Counted from the first letter of the stretch, positions 43,417 to 53,302 are shown. The stretch: DNA of 64,000 bases from Bacteroides sp. M10 (GCF_014334015.1 NZ_CP060488.1:186001-250000), one strand, 5' to 3'. Notes: generated by a model not told the origin, from the sequence alone. Program-made: numbers and translations.

Positions 43417-43445
43417 CCATTTGAAAAAGAACAAAGAGAGAAATC

Positions 43446-43811
43446 ATGAATATAGAGGAGTATAGAGACTATTGTCTGTCTGTTAAAGGAGCAACAGAAT
43501 GTATGCCGTTTGGTGAAAATATCCTGGTTTTTAAGGTCATGGATAAAATGTTCACTTTTGCTACATTACAACCAAAGAACGGAAGATTCTGGGCTGATAT
43601 GAAATGTGCTCCTGATAAGGCAGAAGAATTAATAGAACAGTATGGAGATATCTTTTGGGGACCATTCTCTGATAAGAAACATTGGATAACCGTATATTTA
43701 GAGGGAGATGTGCCCGACAAACTTATAAAAGAGCTGATTAGTCATTCAGTAGAAGAAGTCATAAAGAAATTGCCCAAGAAAAAACAGGAAGAATATAGAA
43801 CCATGTTTTAA
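43446..43811 (+). CDS. MmcQ/YjbR-family protein
   Basis: A 121-residue cytoplasmic protein of the YjbR/MmcQ (DUF419) family. The typical opening EYRDYCLSVKGATECMPFG is followed by VFKVMDKMFTFATL, a WADMKCAPDKAEELIEQY segment and the late HWITVYLEGDVPDKLIKELI, which together describe the CyaY-like alpha/beta fold. Members are presumed DNA-binding or accessory proteins, but no role is established. It stands alone, with its own promoter box and a strong bidirectional terminator after it. Confidence 0.88.
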   Translation: MNIEEYRDYCLSVKGATECMPFGENILVFKVMDKMFTFATLQPKNGRFWADMKCAPDKAEELIEQYGDIFWGPFSDKKHWITVYLEGDVPDKLIKELISHSVEEVIKKLPKKKQEEYRTMF

Positions 43812-43852
43812 AATGAAGAAGCAGAATTGCGATTTAATATTCTAAAAATAAA

Positions 43853-43892
43853 TATCCGGTTCTACTGTCATTGCCGGACGTAGAACCGGATA
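43853..43892. terminator. Bidirectional terminator, MmcQ-like / RND operon
   Basis: TATCCGGTTCTAC (43853-43865) and GTAGAACCGGATA (43880-43892) form a perfect 13-bp stem. The minus-strand reading runs into a T-rich tail, and the plus strand into AAAAATTT. It lies between convergent genes ending at 43811 and 43908. Confidence 0.75.
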
Positions 43893-43907
43893 AAAATTTC
43901 CCCCTTA

Positions 43908-45161
43908 CTAAAAACGTATATCCCAAATACCACAAGCTTTTTCAAGCTCTACCAACGAGACAGCATATCCTTTCATTGTTTCAAGATATTCTTGCTGCAC
44001 TTCATTATAGGTACGTTGGGCGACTAATACATCCAAAATGTTGGTTTCACCACGTTTGTATTTATATACCATCCCATCCATTACTTTTTGAGCATCTCCA
44101 AGCATTCCCGACTTAAATTGAACCACTTTCTTTTTCTCTGCTTCATAATTGAACCATGCCTGCATAATCTCTGCCTGTATTTGTTGCTCTATATCTTTCT
44201 CCTGAATTTCGGACTGGGAAATACGAAATTTAGCAGCCTTAACGGTCCCTTTATTGATATTCGAAAAGGCTAAAGGAACAGACACTCCTACCGTAGCAGA
44301 ACGAGCCGATGGAAAAAAACGATTCCAGTCTTTTTCATAAGAAACGGACAGACCAATATCCGGGCGACGTTCTGCCCTCGTCAGTTTATATGCACGGGAA
44401 GTAATTTCCGTGTTTTTTTGAGCCGTAAACAAATCTATGCGATTATCCAGACCTACTTTAATCAACTCCGAAAGATAAAATTCACGGTTTAATTCATCCC
44501 AATTACCCAACGGAATATAAAGAGTGTCCGCAGCCATTCCCATCTGTCTATTCAGCACGACCAATGCCGACTGATAGGCAGCTTCCTGACTATAAACCGC
44601 ATTGAGCAAAGTGACAGCTTCCAACTTTGATTGCCGGGCATCATTCTCTGTAATCTCTCCCGCTACATAACGTAAACTATCTGATTGACTCAATTGCAAC
44701 ATATACTGGTAAGAACTTTGCTGTACTTCAAGCAACTCTCTTTGAAGAATTGCCTCCAAAAAAAGACTGGCAGCTTCAGCCCTCAAATTCTGAAATGACT
44801 GTTCCAGGATTAGTTTTTCAAGTTCCATCTGACTACGTGCCAACCTTATCCGTGCCCCTCGTTTGTTTCCTAATTCCAGTGAATAGGAAAGCCCTAATGA
44901 AAAAGTCTCATGACCGGCTTCAAATCCCACTTCCGGATCAGGAAGCACTTTTTGCGCAATCATCTCCGCATCAGCTATACTTACATTCAATTTTTCTGCC
45001 AGATAGTTTAGATTACCTTCCCCCACCCGTTTCAGATACTCATCGAGAGAGATACTCTGATAGAGAGTCCTGTCTGGAATTTGCGCCACTGCACGAACAG
45101 ATATTGCTTCCACAAGCAATAAAAGGAGTAAGATATTAAAGTGTATATTCCTTTTCATCAT
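43908..45161 (-). CDS. TolC/CusC-family outer-membrane channel (heavy-metal RND operon)
   Basis: The 417-residue outer-membrane factor has a signal peptide (HFNILLLLLLVEAISVRAVA) and two helical OEP repeats, for example ALVVLNRQMGMAADTLYIPLG and VQRT-type YKYKRGETNILDVLVAQRTYN. It is the third gene of a tripartite metal-efflux system, after the adaptor and the RND pump. Its start overlaps the end of the pump gene by 26 bases, showing tight coupling. The signal peptide contains no lipobox Cys, unlike E. coli CusC. Confidence 0.9.
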   Translation of the reverse strand: MMKRNIHFNILLLLLLVEAISVRAVAQIPDRTLYQSISLDEYLKRVGEGNLNYLAEKLNVSIADAEMIAQKVLPDPEVGFEAGHETFSLGLSYSLELGNKRGARIRLARSQMELEKLILEQSFQNLRAEAASLFLEAILQRELLEVQQSSYQYMLQLSQSDSLRYVAGEITENDARQSKLEAVTLLNAVYSQEAAYQSALVVLNRQMGMAADTLYIPLGNWDELNREFYLSELIKVGLDNRIDLFTAQKNTEITSRAYKLTRAERRPDIGLSVSYEKDWNRFFPSARSATVGVSVPLAFSNINKGTVKAAKFRISQSEIQEKDIEQQIQAEIMQAWFNYEAEKKKVVQFKSGMLGDAQKVMDGMVYKYKRGETNILDVLVAQRTYNEVQQEYLETMKGYAVSLVELEKACGIWDIRF

Positions 45162-48100
45162 TCTGCTTTTTATTTAAAACGTTATTCTCAATCAGATAGT
45201 AAAAAACCGGAAGCACAAACATAGAAATGAGTGCTGAGAACATCAATCCATACACAATAACCGTTGCCAGAGGACGTTGCACATCACTGCCGATCCCGGT
45301 TGCCAGAGAAGCGGGAAACAGTCCGAGTACCGTAGTGACCGAGGTCATCAGGATAGGACGAAACCGTTGACGTGCCCCTTCGATAACAGACTTCCGAAGT
45401 TCCATTCCTCCTTTACGCAAGTTATTTATCTGAGATACCATGATAATTCCGTTTTGAATGGAAAGTCCGAACATGGCAATAAAGCCCACGGCAGACGATA
45501 CATTCAATGTCATACCGCGTACATTGAGCGCAAGCATTCCGCCAAAGAGCGCCAACGGCACGATGGACAATACCAGACCGGCTTGCCGGAATTTTCCAAA
45601 CGTAACATAAAGCAAAATAAACATACACATCAGCGTCAACGGAAGAATGACAGAAAGACGGGTATAAGCTCTGTGCTGGTTTTCGAAAGCCCCTCCCCAC
45701 TTGACTGTATATTTGCTTTTATCATAGTTCACTTTCGCATCGATCACATTCTGCGCTTCTTTTAAGAAAGAAGCCAGATCGCGTCCACGCAGATTCAACT
45801 TTACCGTCAGGTGACGTCTGTTCATTTCACGCGTGATCGTACTTTCTCCAACACTTAACTTCACTTCGGCTACCTGAGAAAGGGGGATTTTAGCTCCGGT
45901 AGAAGAGGTCAGCATCAATCCGGCTATCTTTTCGGGTGTATCCCGCATTTCTTCTTTATATTTACAGGTAATGTCATACTGACGGTCTCCCTGATAAAGC
46001 TGAGCAATAGCTTTCCCTCCGATTGCCACCTCTATCAAATCAGCCACATCAGACACGTTCAGCCCATATCGGGCAATCGCATCCCGATTCATAATGATTT
46101 GCAGTTGAGGTAATGGAGGTTCCTGGTCAATATCCAGATCAACGGCACCTTTCACCGTTCCCAGCGCCCGGGTGATTTCTTCCGCAATACGACGTGTTTC
46201 CCGAAAATCCTCACCATACACCTTTACAACCAATTCACTATGTGCACCGGCTATTTTATCCATCACCCCGTCTATCATCGGTTGGCTAAATCCGACCCTA
46301 AAACCGGGTAGCGTCTTATATTCTTCTTCCAGTTCATGGATCAAATCTTGCTTGGTCTTTCCCTTCGGCCATTCATCATAAGGCTTTATCCCGATAGATA
46401 CCTCAAAATGCGAAGGGGTGAACGGATCTGTACCATCGTCATTTCTCCCTGCCTGAACCATGATATAAGTTACTTCGGGATACTTCATCGTACGGGAACG
46501 AAGTGTATCGGACATCTCTCTCGATTTCTCAACAGAAATGCCGGGAGGAAGATTCACCTGCAACCAGATCGAACCCTCATCCAATTCAGGAAGGAAATCT
46601 TTCCCTACAACACCACTTAACACGATACCCGCAATCAGAATCAAACATGAAAAGAGTATGGTCTTTACTGGTTTCTGAATGAGTTTCTCTATTGCGCCAG
46701 TATATTTCTCCTTCAATTTTTCCAGCCATTTATTCTTATAGACCTTGCGCGGCTTACGGTAAATAGCATAAGCCAGTCCCGGAATCAGCAGAAGAGCAAC
46801 CAAAAGTGCTCCGATCATTGCATAACTCATCGTAAATGCCATAGGAGTAAACAGTTTACGTTCCACACGTTCGAAAGCGAATAATGGCAAGTAGGCTGTA
46901 ATAATGACTATGGTGGAGAAAAGAATCGGGCGTCCTACCTCTTTGGCTCGTTGTGCGATACTTTTTTCTTCGATGTACTGTTCGGGATAATCCTCACGTT
47001 TCTTGAGAATAGTTTCCAGCATAACAATGGCACCATCTACAATGATTCCAAAATCTATGGCTCCGAGTGACAGAAGATTGGCAGGAATATCCGTAAGATG
47101 CATCAGGATAAAAGCGATAAGCAAGGATACCGGAATGGTGATTGAAACCAGTAATGCTCCACGCCAGTTGCCCAAAAACAAAATAAGCACAATAACAACC
47201 AATGCCATCCCCATTAAGAGCGTATGGGAAACAGTATCCAAAGTTGTGTCCACTAGGCTGGTACGATCCAGAAAAGTATGTATACGCACCCCCTCCGGCA
47301 AAATTTCATGATTCAATTCATCCACTGCCGCATGAATGCCATCCAATACCTTAGACGGATTTTCATGTTTCAGAAGAAGCACAATCCCTTCCAAACTTTC
47401 CGAATAATCACGGGTACGATCGGTATATCCCAACACACCTTTCCTCTCCAGATTACCGTATTTCAAAGAACCGATATCATTTAAAAAGACAGGAACCCCG
47501 GAAGTTGTAGTGACTACAATATGCCCCAAATCGTCCAGATTCTCTATCAATCCTATACCACGTACCACATACCCCAGATCTCCTCTATTCAATATGCTGC
47601 CTCCCACACTGGCATTATTATTTTCAATAGCCTCAATAACCTGACTAAGGGATAAGTGATATTGTTCCAGTTTATAAGGATCTATTTCGACTTGAAACTG
47701 GGTGGTGATACCTCCGAAATTTGTTACATCCGCCACTCCTGAAACTTCTTTGATACGGGGAATAACCACCCAATTCTGGAGGTCGGTCAGTTCACGAAGT
47801 GAATGTTGGTCACTTTCTATAATGTAACGGTAAACCTCTCCCACAGGTGATGTCAGCGGATCGAGTCCGGGGGCTACCCCATAAGGTAGTTCCACTTCAT
47901 TCAATCTTTCCTGTACCCGTTGACGGCTCCAATAATCTTCTGTCCCATCCTTGAATACAATCGTAATCATAGAGAGTCCGAACGTACTTTTGCTACGCAT
48001 AACATGCATGCCAGGCAAACCGTTGATGGCACGTTCCAAAGGAATAGTGATCTGTTGTTCCACTTCTTCGGCAGCCAGCCCCGGCACTTGGGTAACAACC

Positions 48101-48243
48101 TGCGATGTGACATCTGCAATATCCGGATAGGCTTCTATTGAAAGTTGCGTCCATGAGTAATATCCGAAAACACACATCATCACAAACAGACAAAGCATTA
48201 TCCATCTTTTCTGTATAATTGAAAGCATCAAATCCTTCTTCAT
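45136..48243 (-). CDS. CzcA/CusA-family heavy-metal RND efflux pump
   Basis: This 1035-residue inner-membrane proton/cation antiporter exports metal ions from periplasm or cytoplasm through the adaptor and TolC. RND landmarks include the N-terminal helix WIMLCLFVMMCVFGYYSW, the periplasmic porter segments and a second repeat starting IQKPVKTILFSCLIL. The fourth membrane helix reads DFGIIVDGAIVMLE, with Asp397, Asp403 and Glu410. This pattern is typical of divalent-cation (CzcA-type) pumps and differs from the Cu/Ag CusA class, so zinc, cobalt or cadmium is the better guess. It is preceded by the adaptor (6-base gap) and overlaps the channel gene. Confidence 0.92.
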   Translation of the reverse strand: MKKDLMLSIIQKRWIMLCLFVMMCVFGYYSWTQLSIEAYPDIADVTSQVVTQVPGLAAEEVEQQITIPLERAINGLPGMHVMRSKSTFGLSMITIVFKDGTEDYWSRQRVQERLNEVELPYGVAPGLDPLTSPVGEVYRYIIESDQHSLRELTDLQNWVVIPRIKEVSGVADVTNFGGITTQFQVEIDPYKLEQYHLSLSQVIEAIENNNASVGGSILNRGDLGYVVRGIGLIENLDDLGHIVVTTTSGVPVFLNDIGSLKYGNLERKGVLGYTDRTRDYSESLEGIVLLLKHENPSKVLDGIHAAVDELNHEILPEGVRIHTFLDRTSLVDTTLDTVSHTLLMGMALVVIVLILFLGNWRGALLVSITIPVSLLIAFILMHLTDIPANLLSLGAIDFGIIVDGAIVMLETILKKREDYPEQYIEEKSIAQRAKEVGRPILFSTIVIITAYLPLFAFERVERKLFTPMAFTMSYAMIGALLVALLLIPGLAYAIYRKPRKVYKNKWLEKLKEKYTGAIEKLIQKPVKTILFSCLILIAGIVLSGVVGKDFLPELDEGSIWLQVNLPPGISVEKSREMSDTLRSRTMKYPEVTYIMVQAGRNDDGTDPFTPSHFEVSIGIKPYDEWPKGKTKQDLIHELEEEYKTLPGFRVGFSQPMIDGVMDKIAGAHSELVVKVYGEDFRETRRIAEEITRALGTVKGAVDLDIDQEPPLPQLQIIMNRDAIARYGLNVSDVADLIEVAIGGKAIAQLYQGDRQYDITCKYKEEMRDTPEKIAGLMLTSSTGAKIPLSQVAEVKLSVGESTITREMNRRHLTVKLNLRGRDLASFLKEAQNVIDAKVNYDKSKYTVKWGGAFENQHRAYTRLSVILPLTLMCMFILLYVTFGKFRQAGLVLSIVPLALFGGMLALNVRGMTLNVSSAVGFIAMFGLSIQNGIIMVSQINNLRKGGMELRKSVIEGARQRFRPILMTSVTTVLGLFPASLATGIGSDVQRPLATVIVYGLMFSALISMFVLPVFYYLIENNVLNKKQNDEKEYTL

Positions 48244-48249
48244 AATCTC

Positions 48250-49362
48250 CTATTTTAAATAATATCCTCCTTCACTGATGACTTTATCTCCCGGATGCAA
48301 TCCATCATTTATCACAGCAAATCCATCTTTGGTCGCTTCTACCTTCACCGGTGTTCTTACAAAGATATCCGGAGTAACCTGCACATACACATAACTGTCT
48401 TTCTCTCCCTGCAACAATGCGCTCTCCGAAATCTGAATCTGTTCAATAGGAGCACTAAGAAAATGGACGGTAGTATACATACCCAATTTCAATTGTTTCT
48501 TCGGGTTATCACAAACCGAAAGTACTTTGATAGACCTTGTATCTTCGTCAACCGCCTCTTCTACATGATAAACGTTACCTTTAATCACCCTCCCCGGTAA
48601 TGCCGACACTTCTATATCCAGACTACTGCCTGCATTGATAAATCGAATATCCTTTTCTTTCACTTGGGCGGCAATCCATACTTCCGACAGGTCTGCCACT
48701 ATCGCAACAGGTTCGGTATCATCTTTCAGGTATTGTCCGGTCACAATATTATTCTCTATAATTTCGCCCGAAATAGGCGAACGTACCACAAGAGGCTGCC
48801 CCAGTATCATATTCTCCGGATGCTCTACCTGATATACTTCCAATGCAGCAGACGCATTTTCAAACTCTTTATCGGCAATAAGCAAAGCATTTTGTGCTTC
48901 TTCCAGCTCTTTCTGTGAACTAACCCCGTTCTTTATCAGGTCTTCTTTGCGCTTTAAATCTTTCTTAGCCAGCTCACGTGACGATAATGCCTGGAAGTAT
49001 TCTTTTTGTGCCGTAGTAAAATCCGGTGAGCTGATTTCAAACAAAGGGGTTCCCCGGTTTACCTGTTGTCCGATTTGTATATACGATTTTGTAACTCTTC
49101 CTGCAAAAGGGGAAGCAATGCAGGCATAACGGGTAGGAATAGGACGTACCACACCGGAAGTAATCACTTCTTTGGAATAAGGTTCAAGTCTGGCCTCAGT
49201 CACTTTTATCTTTTCAGATAAAAAACGGTCTGTGATCTGTACAGTGTCACCTTCCATACGATAACCACTCTGTTGTTCTTCCTTTGATTTACTCTTGCAT
49301 GCGGTAACTAGCAATACACCGCAAATTAAAAGTATTTGCAAATTTTTCTTTTTCATCATCAT
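48250..49362 (-). CDS. RND-type periplasmic adaptor lipoprotein (CzcB/CusB-like)
   Basis: The 370-residue membrane-fusion protein is a lipoprotein (LLVTACKSKSKEE) that links the pump to the channel. Visible parts are the lipoyl-like half GRVTKSYIQIGQQVNRGTPLFE, a short helical hairpin (about 120-190), VVRSPISGEIIENNIVTGQYL, the beta barrel WIAAQVKEKDIRFINAGSSL, and a membrane-proximal domain near the end. Three consecutive ATGs (49362, 49359, 49356) precede the Lys run, and any could be used. The longer ATG at 49383 is only about 14 bases from the -7 box and is less likely. It is the first gene of the operon. No sensor or regulator gene lies beside it. Confidence 0.9.
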   Translation of the reverse strand: MMMKKKNLQILLICGVLLVTACKSKSKEEQQSGYRMEGDTVQITDRFLSEKIKVTEARLEPYSKEVITSGVVRPIPTRYACIASPFAGRVTKSYIQIGQQVNRGTPLFEISSPDFTTAQKEYFQALSSRELAKKDLKRKEDLIKNGVSSQKELEEAQNALLIADKEFENASAALEVYQVEHPENMILGQPLVVRSPISGEIIENNIVTGQYLKDDTEPVAIVADLSEVWIAAQVKEKDIRFINAGSSLDIEVSALPGRVIKGNVYHVEEAVDEDTRSIKVLSVCDNPKKQLKLGMYTTVHFLSAPIEQIQISESALLQGEKDSYVYVQVTPDIFVRTPVKVEATKDGFAVINDGLHPGDKVISEGGYYLK

Positions 49363-49396
49363 CCATAAAAATATAGTTAGCATTCTTTTTCGGATG

Positions 49397-49404
49397 CAAA
49401 GGTA
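49397..49404 (-). promoter_or_regulatory. -7 promoter box for the metal RND operon
   Basis: CAAAGGTA reads TACCTTTG on the minus strand and matches TAnnTTTG. It is 35 bases from the start at 49362. Confidence 0.5.
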
Positions 49405-49514
49405 AGTGGAGGTATTCCGGAAGCCTGTTAGAGATTTGTTAGAACGCTATTAGAATTTTATTAGAGCCTTACAGAAGCCATTTCAAGACGAATTTTCTTT
49501 TTTTATGAACCCGT

Positions 49515-49548
49515 TTTGCAGGAGAACGGCATTTTTTGTCTACATTTG
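49515..49548 (+). promoter_or_regulatory. Promoter for the small membrane ORF and MFS gene
   Basis: TTTG at 49515-49518 and TACATTTG at 49541-49548 are 22 bases apart, close to the Bacteroides -33/-7 arrangement. The box lies 26 bases before the ATG at 49575 and 243 bases before the MFS start, so the small ORF belongs to the transcript. Confidence 0.5.
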
Positions 49549-49574
49549 CCGAATCAAAAACCGAACTTGAGAAT

Positions 49575-49795
49575 ATGAAAGTTATTTATCAATTCATTTT
49601 ATCCGTACCTCATTTGGAGCTCTCTTAGCTGGGCTTCCGTTTTTTTATTTCTTTCCTCCATTACAGGAAAACAACAAAAATCAAAGCAATTTCTCTCAAT
49701 CATTTGTTTATTATTTAGTCATAATGGTATTTGCCCTCTTTATATACAGACAGGCAATCCCCTTATCATCATCCGTAATCAATAAAGTATTATGA
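49575..49795 (+). pseudogene. Small two-helix membrane protein, apparently frameshifted
   Basis: ATG 49575 opens MKVIYQFI, then hits a stop after 17 codons. From the T run at about 49597-49600 another frame stays open to 49795. It encodes FIRTSFGALLAGLPFFYFFP and, after a polar stretch, VYYLVIMVFALFIYRQAIPL. Adding a single T to the run joins the two into a 73-residue protein with two hydrophobic segments. The distal frame ends in TGA overlapping the MFS start (ATGA), and a promoter precedes the ATG, so this reads as a real first gene of the operon that lost one base, or as a sequencing error. I do not recognise the family. Confidence 0.6.
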
Positions 49796-51000
49796 ATAAT
49801 TGGAAAAAGAAATTTATCATTATATGGTCCGGACAGTTATTTTCTATTCTTAGCAGTTCTATTGCCCAGTTTGCCATTGTTCTGTGGATCAGTCTTGAGA
49901 CCGGTTCGGCAGAGGTGCTTTCATTTGCTACTATCGCCGCACTTTTACCCCAAGTTGTATTAGGCCCCTTTGCCGGCGTTTTCGTCGATCGGTGGAGTCG
50001 GAAATGGACTATGATATTGGCAGACAGTTTCGTTGCACTCTGTTCGGGCATTATTGCGTTATTATTCTATCTGGACGTTATCGAAATCTGGCAGATTTAT
50101 CTGCTGCTTATGCTCCGTTCTGTCGGAAGTGCTTTCCACGCACCTGCCATGAAATCATCCATACCGCTGCTTGCTCCTGAAAAAGAACTGACGCGTATTG
50201 CCAGCATTAATCAGACAATACAGGCCTTATGTAATATCTGCGGTCCTGTGTTAGGTGCCGCGCTGATTGTCAGTACGAATATGAGTGTAGTTATGTTGCT
50301 CGACGTTGCCGGAGCCGCCATAGCCTGTACGACACTCATGTTTGTATTTATTCCTAATCCGGAAAAAACAGAAACTGAAACAACCAATAATGTACTCCGG
50401 GATATGAAGGAAGGCTTTCAGGCAATCTGTAGCAATTGTGGTTTGAAATGGGTGATGGTCACTGAAGTACTCATCACTTTCTTTATCATGCCTGTTGTTG
50501 CTCTGATACCGTTGATGACCCTGAAAAACTTCTCTGGAACAGCTTATCAAGTCAGCCTGATAGAACTTCTTTTTGGTTCGGGAGCATTAGTCGGTGGTAT
50601 TTTACTGGGAATATGGAATCCGCGCATCCGAAAGGTCGTCATGATAAACATATCTTATATCATAATAGGAGTTTCTATTTTCGTTTCCGGAGTCCTTCCC
50701 CCTTCAGCATTCATTATCTATGCAATATTTGCAATAGTACAGGGTATTTCCATGCCGTTTTATTCCGGTCCGTTTACAGCTTTGTTACAAACACAGATTG
50801 AAGTGTCTTTCTTGGGGCGCGTATTCTCTTTGTTCGACAGTATCAGTTTGTTACCCTCCATTTTAGGATTACTGGCAACCGGATTTATAGCAGACGCTAT
50901 CGGCATAGCCAATGTCTTTGTTATATGCGGTATTGCAATTGTGATAACAGGGACACTTGCATTCTTCATTCCATCAATCATGAATCTGGAGAAAAAATAA
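49792..51000 (+). CDS. MFS exporter (MFS_3 / macrolide-efflux-like)
   Basis: A 402-residue inner-membrane transporter with about 12 hydrophobic segments. The opening FIIIWSGQLFSILSSSIAQFAIVLWI and the loop motif GVFVDRWSRKWTM (motif A-like) match the MFS_3 group that includes Mef-type macrolide exporters and enterobactin exporter EntS. The substrate cannot be read from sequence, and drug resistance should not be assumed. Its ATG overlaps the stop of the preceding small frame by 4 bases, so translation is probably coupled. Disruption of the small ORF could lower its expression. Confidence 0.88.
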   Translation: MNNWKKKFIIIWSGQLFSILSSSIAQFAIVLWISLETGSAEVLSFATIAALLPQVVLGPFAGVFVDRWSRKWTMILADSFVALCSGIIALLFYLDVIEIWQIYLLLMLRSVGSAFHAPAMKSSIPLLAPEKELTRIASINQTIQALCNICGPVLGAALIVSTNMSVVMLLDVAGAAIACTTLMFVFIPNPEKTETETTNNVLRDMKEGFQAICSNCGLKWVMVTEVLITFFIMPVVALIPLMTLKNFSGTAYQVSLIELLFGSGALVGGILLGIWNPRIRKVVMINISYIIIGVSIFVSGVLPPSAFIIYAIFAIVQGISMPFYSGPFTALLQTQIEVSFLGRVFSLFDSISLLPSILGLLATGFIADAIGIANVFVICGIAIVITGTLAFFIPSIMNLEKK

Positions 51001-51084
51001 ATGACTAATTTTATTAACTAATCCTTTTTTAGAAGCATTTTTTTAGGTTATTTTGCGGAACAAATATCACGAACTTGTCAAATT

Positions 51085-53214
51085 ATGGATTGGATTGGCC
51101 TTGATTTAACATTCCCTATCACCGACCCTACATGGATATTTCTCCTTGTACTCCTAATTATATTGTTTGCTCCGATATTATTGAATAAGCTGCGCATCCC
51201 TCATATTATCGGTATGATCCTGGCAGGATTGGCTATTGGCGAACATGGATTTAATATCCTGGCACGTGATAGCAGTTTTCAGTTATTCGGCAAAGTCGGG
51301 CTCTATTACATCATGTTTCTGGCTGGTCTGGAAATGAACATGGGAGACTTCAAAGAGACGCGAAACAAAGCATTAGTGTTGGGATTACTGGCTTTCATCA
51401 TTCCCATCGGGATTGGGTTCGTGGCAAATGTATCTTATCTGAAATACGGCGTAATCACTTCTGTACTGCTAGCCAGTATGTATGCCTCCCACACACTCGT
51501 TGCCTATCCCATCGTCACCCGCTTCGGTATATCACGCCATCGTAGTGTAAGTATTGCCGTAGGAGGAACGGCGGTAACGGATACGCTCACGCTGTTGGTA
51601 CTAGCCGTTATAGGCGGATTATTCAAAGGAGAAACCGGTGGTTTATTCTGGATTTGGCTAGTAGTAAAGGTAATCTTTCTAGGAGCACTTATCATCTATT
51701 TTTTCCCACGCATCGGTCGCTGGTTCTTCCACCGATACAATGACAACGTAATGCAGTTCATTTTTGTGCTTGCAATGGTCTTTTTAGGAGCAGGACTGAT
51801 GGAACTCGTAGGTATGGAAGGTATTTTGGGAGCTTTCCTCGCCGGATTGGTACTCAACCGGCTCATTCCGCACGTTTCTCCATTGATGGATCATTTAGAG
51901 TTCGTCGGTAATGCCCTCTTCATTCCTTATTTCCTTATCGGAGTAGGAATGTTAATCAACCTACGGGTTATTTTCGGACATGGGGATGCTTTAAAAGTTG
52001 CTGCCGTAATGATAACCATGGCACTGACAGGCAAATGGATTGCTTGCTGGCTGACACAAAAGATATACAAGATGTCTGTTCTTGAACGAAATCTGATGTA
52101 TGGTTTAAGTAACGCACAGGCAGCAGCCACATTGGCAGCCGTATTGGTTGGATATAACATTATTCTGCCCACCGGCGAGCGCTTGCTGAATGACGATGTA
52201 CTGAACGGTACAGTCTTGCTTATCCTGGTCACTTGCGTAGTGAGCTCACTGATTACCGAACGGGCAGCCAGAAAGGTGGCAATGGATGACTCACTATCGG
52301 AAAATGAATCTTCAAAAGAAACAGAAAAGATTTTAGTATCCATAGCCAACCCGGACACTATTGAGGACATGGTGAATCTGTCTCTAATCATACGTGATTC
52401 TAAATTGAAAGATAATCTACTAGCCCTCAATGTAATCAACGACAATAATAATTCCGATAATCTACGACTTCGAAGCAAATATTACCTGGAAAAAGCGGAA
52501 ACGACAGCAACAGAAGCAAATGTACCACTGAAGAAAGTCACACGGTATGATTTGAATATAGCTTCCGGCATTATACATTCAGTCAAGGAAAATGAGATTA
52601 CAAGTATTATCACCGGTCTGCATCGTAAGAAAAATATCACAGACTCATACTTTGGAATACTTGCCGAACACTTATTGAATGGATTAAACTGTGAGATAAT
52701 TATCTCTAAGTTTCTAATACCAGTCCATACAATCAAACGAATTGTCATTGCCGTCCCTCCTAAAGCCGAATACGAATCCGGTTTTCCTCATTGGATGGAA
52801 CATTTCTGTAGAATGGGAAGTACCCTCGGATGCCGGGTACATTTCTTTGCCAATGAAAAAACAACCATACGCCTACAAGCATGGATAAAGAAACGGCATA
52901 AGCAGACACTTACCGATTTCTCCCTTTTGGAAGATTGGAATGACTTGCTGGTGCTGACGGGACAAGTAAGCTACGACCATTTATTAGTTATTATCAGCGC
53001 ACGACCGGGAACTCTCTCTTACGACAGTTCTTTTGAGAAACTACCGAGACAGCTTAGCAAATACTTCTCCAACAATAGCTTAATCGTATTATATCCTAAC
53101 CAATCGGGAGAACCATTAGATACGTCGTTCTTCTCTAAACTATACACTGATACCGAAACCCGGCATTATGAAAAGGTGGGTAAATGGTTTTACAGGTGGT
53201 TTAAGAAAGACTGA
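51085..53214 (+). CDS. CPA2-family cation/proton antiporter with C-terminal Usp-like region
   Basis: The 709-residue protein has a CPA2 (KefB/NapA-like) membrane domain of about 12-13 helices in residues 1-400. Features are the IPHIIGMILAGLAIGEHGF motif and GGTAVTDTLTLLVLA in the ion-binding helix with its Asp. A hydrophilic C-terminal half (about 400-709) has two alpha/beta segments, such as EKILVSIANPDTIEDMVNLS and IKRIVIAVPPKAEYESGF, that resemble universal-stress-protein folds instead of the TrkA-N domain of KefB. It exchanges Na+ or K+ for protons in pH or salt homeostasis. It is 84 bases downstream of the MFS gene, with no clear terminator between them. Confidence 0.9.
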   Translation: MDWIGLDLTFPITDPTWIFLLVLLIILFAPILLNKLRIPHIIGMILAGLAIGEHGFNILARDSSFQLFGKVGLYYIMFLAGLEMNMGDFKETRNKALVLGLLAFIIPIGIGFVANVSYLKYGVITSVLLASMYASHTLVAYPIVTRFGISRHRSVSIAVGGTAVTDTLTLLVLAVIGGLFKGETGGLFWIWLVVKVIFLGALIIYFFPRIGRWFFHRYNDNVMQFIFVLAMVFLGAGLMELVGMEGILGAFLAGLVLNRLIPHVSPLMDHLEFVGNALFIPYFLIGVGMLINLRVIFGHGDALKVAAVMITMALTGKWIACWLTQKIYKMSVLERNLMYGLSNAQAAATLAAVLVGYNIILPTGERLLNDDVLNGTVLLILVTCVVSSLITERAARKVAMDDSLSENESSKETEKILVSIANPDTIEDMVNLSLIIRDSKLKDNLLALNVINDNNNSDNLRLRSKYYLEKAETTATEANVPLKKVTRYDLNIASGIIHSVKENEITSIITGLHRKKNITDSYFGILAEHLLNGLNCEIIISKFLIPVHTIKRIVIAVPPKAEYESGFPHWMEHFCRMGSTLGCRVHFFANEKTTIRLQAWIKKRHKQTLTDFSLLEDWNDLLVLTGQVSYDHLLVIISARPGTLSYDSSFEKLPRQLSKYFSNNSLIVLYPNQSGEPLDTSFFSKLYTDTETRHYEKVGKWFYRWFKKD

Positions 53215-53240
53215 TATTTAGTATAAACCTGTATTTCAGA

Positions 53241-53302
53241 TAACCGCCTTATCACCATAATCAAAAAAAATAGAAGTCCGATTATGATAATAAGGTGGTT
53301 TA
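53241..53302. terminator. Imperfect long hairpin between antiporter and SGNH gene
   Basis: The arms 53241-53262 (TAACCGCCTTATCACCATAA and two bases) and 53280-53302 are nearly complementary, with one bulge and a few mismatches, several of which are G-U pairs in RNA. The loop is A-rich. It lies between convergent genes and probably terminates both. Confidence 0.55.
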
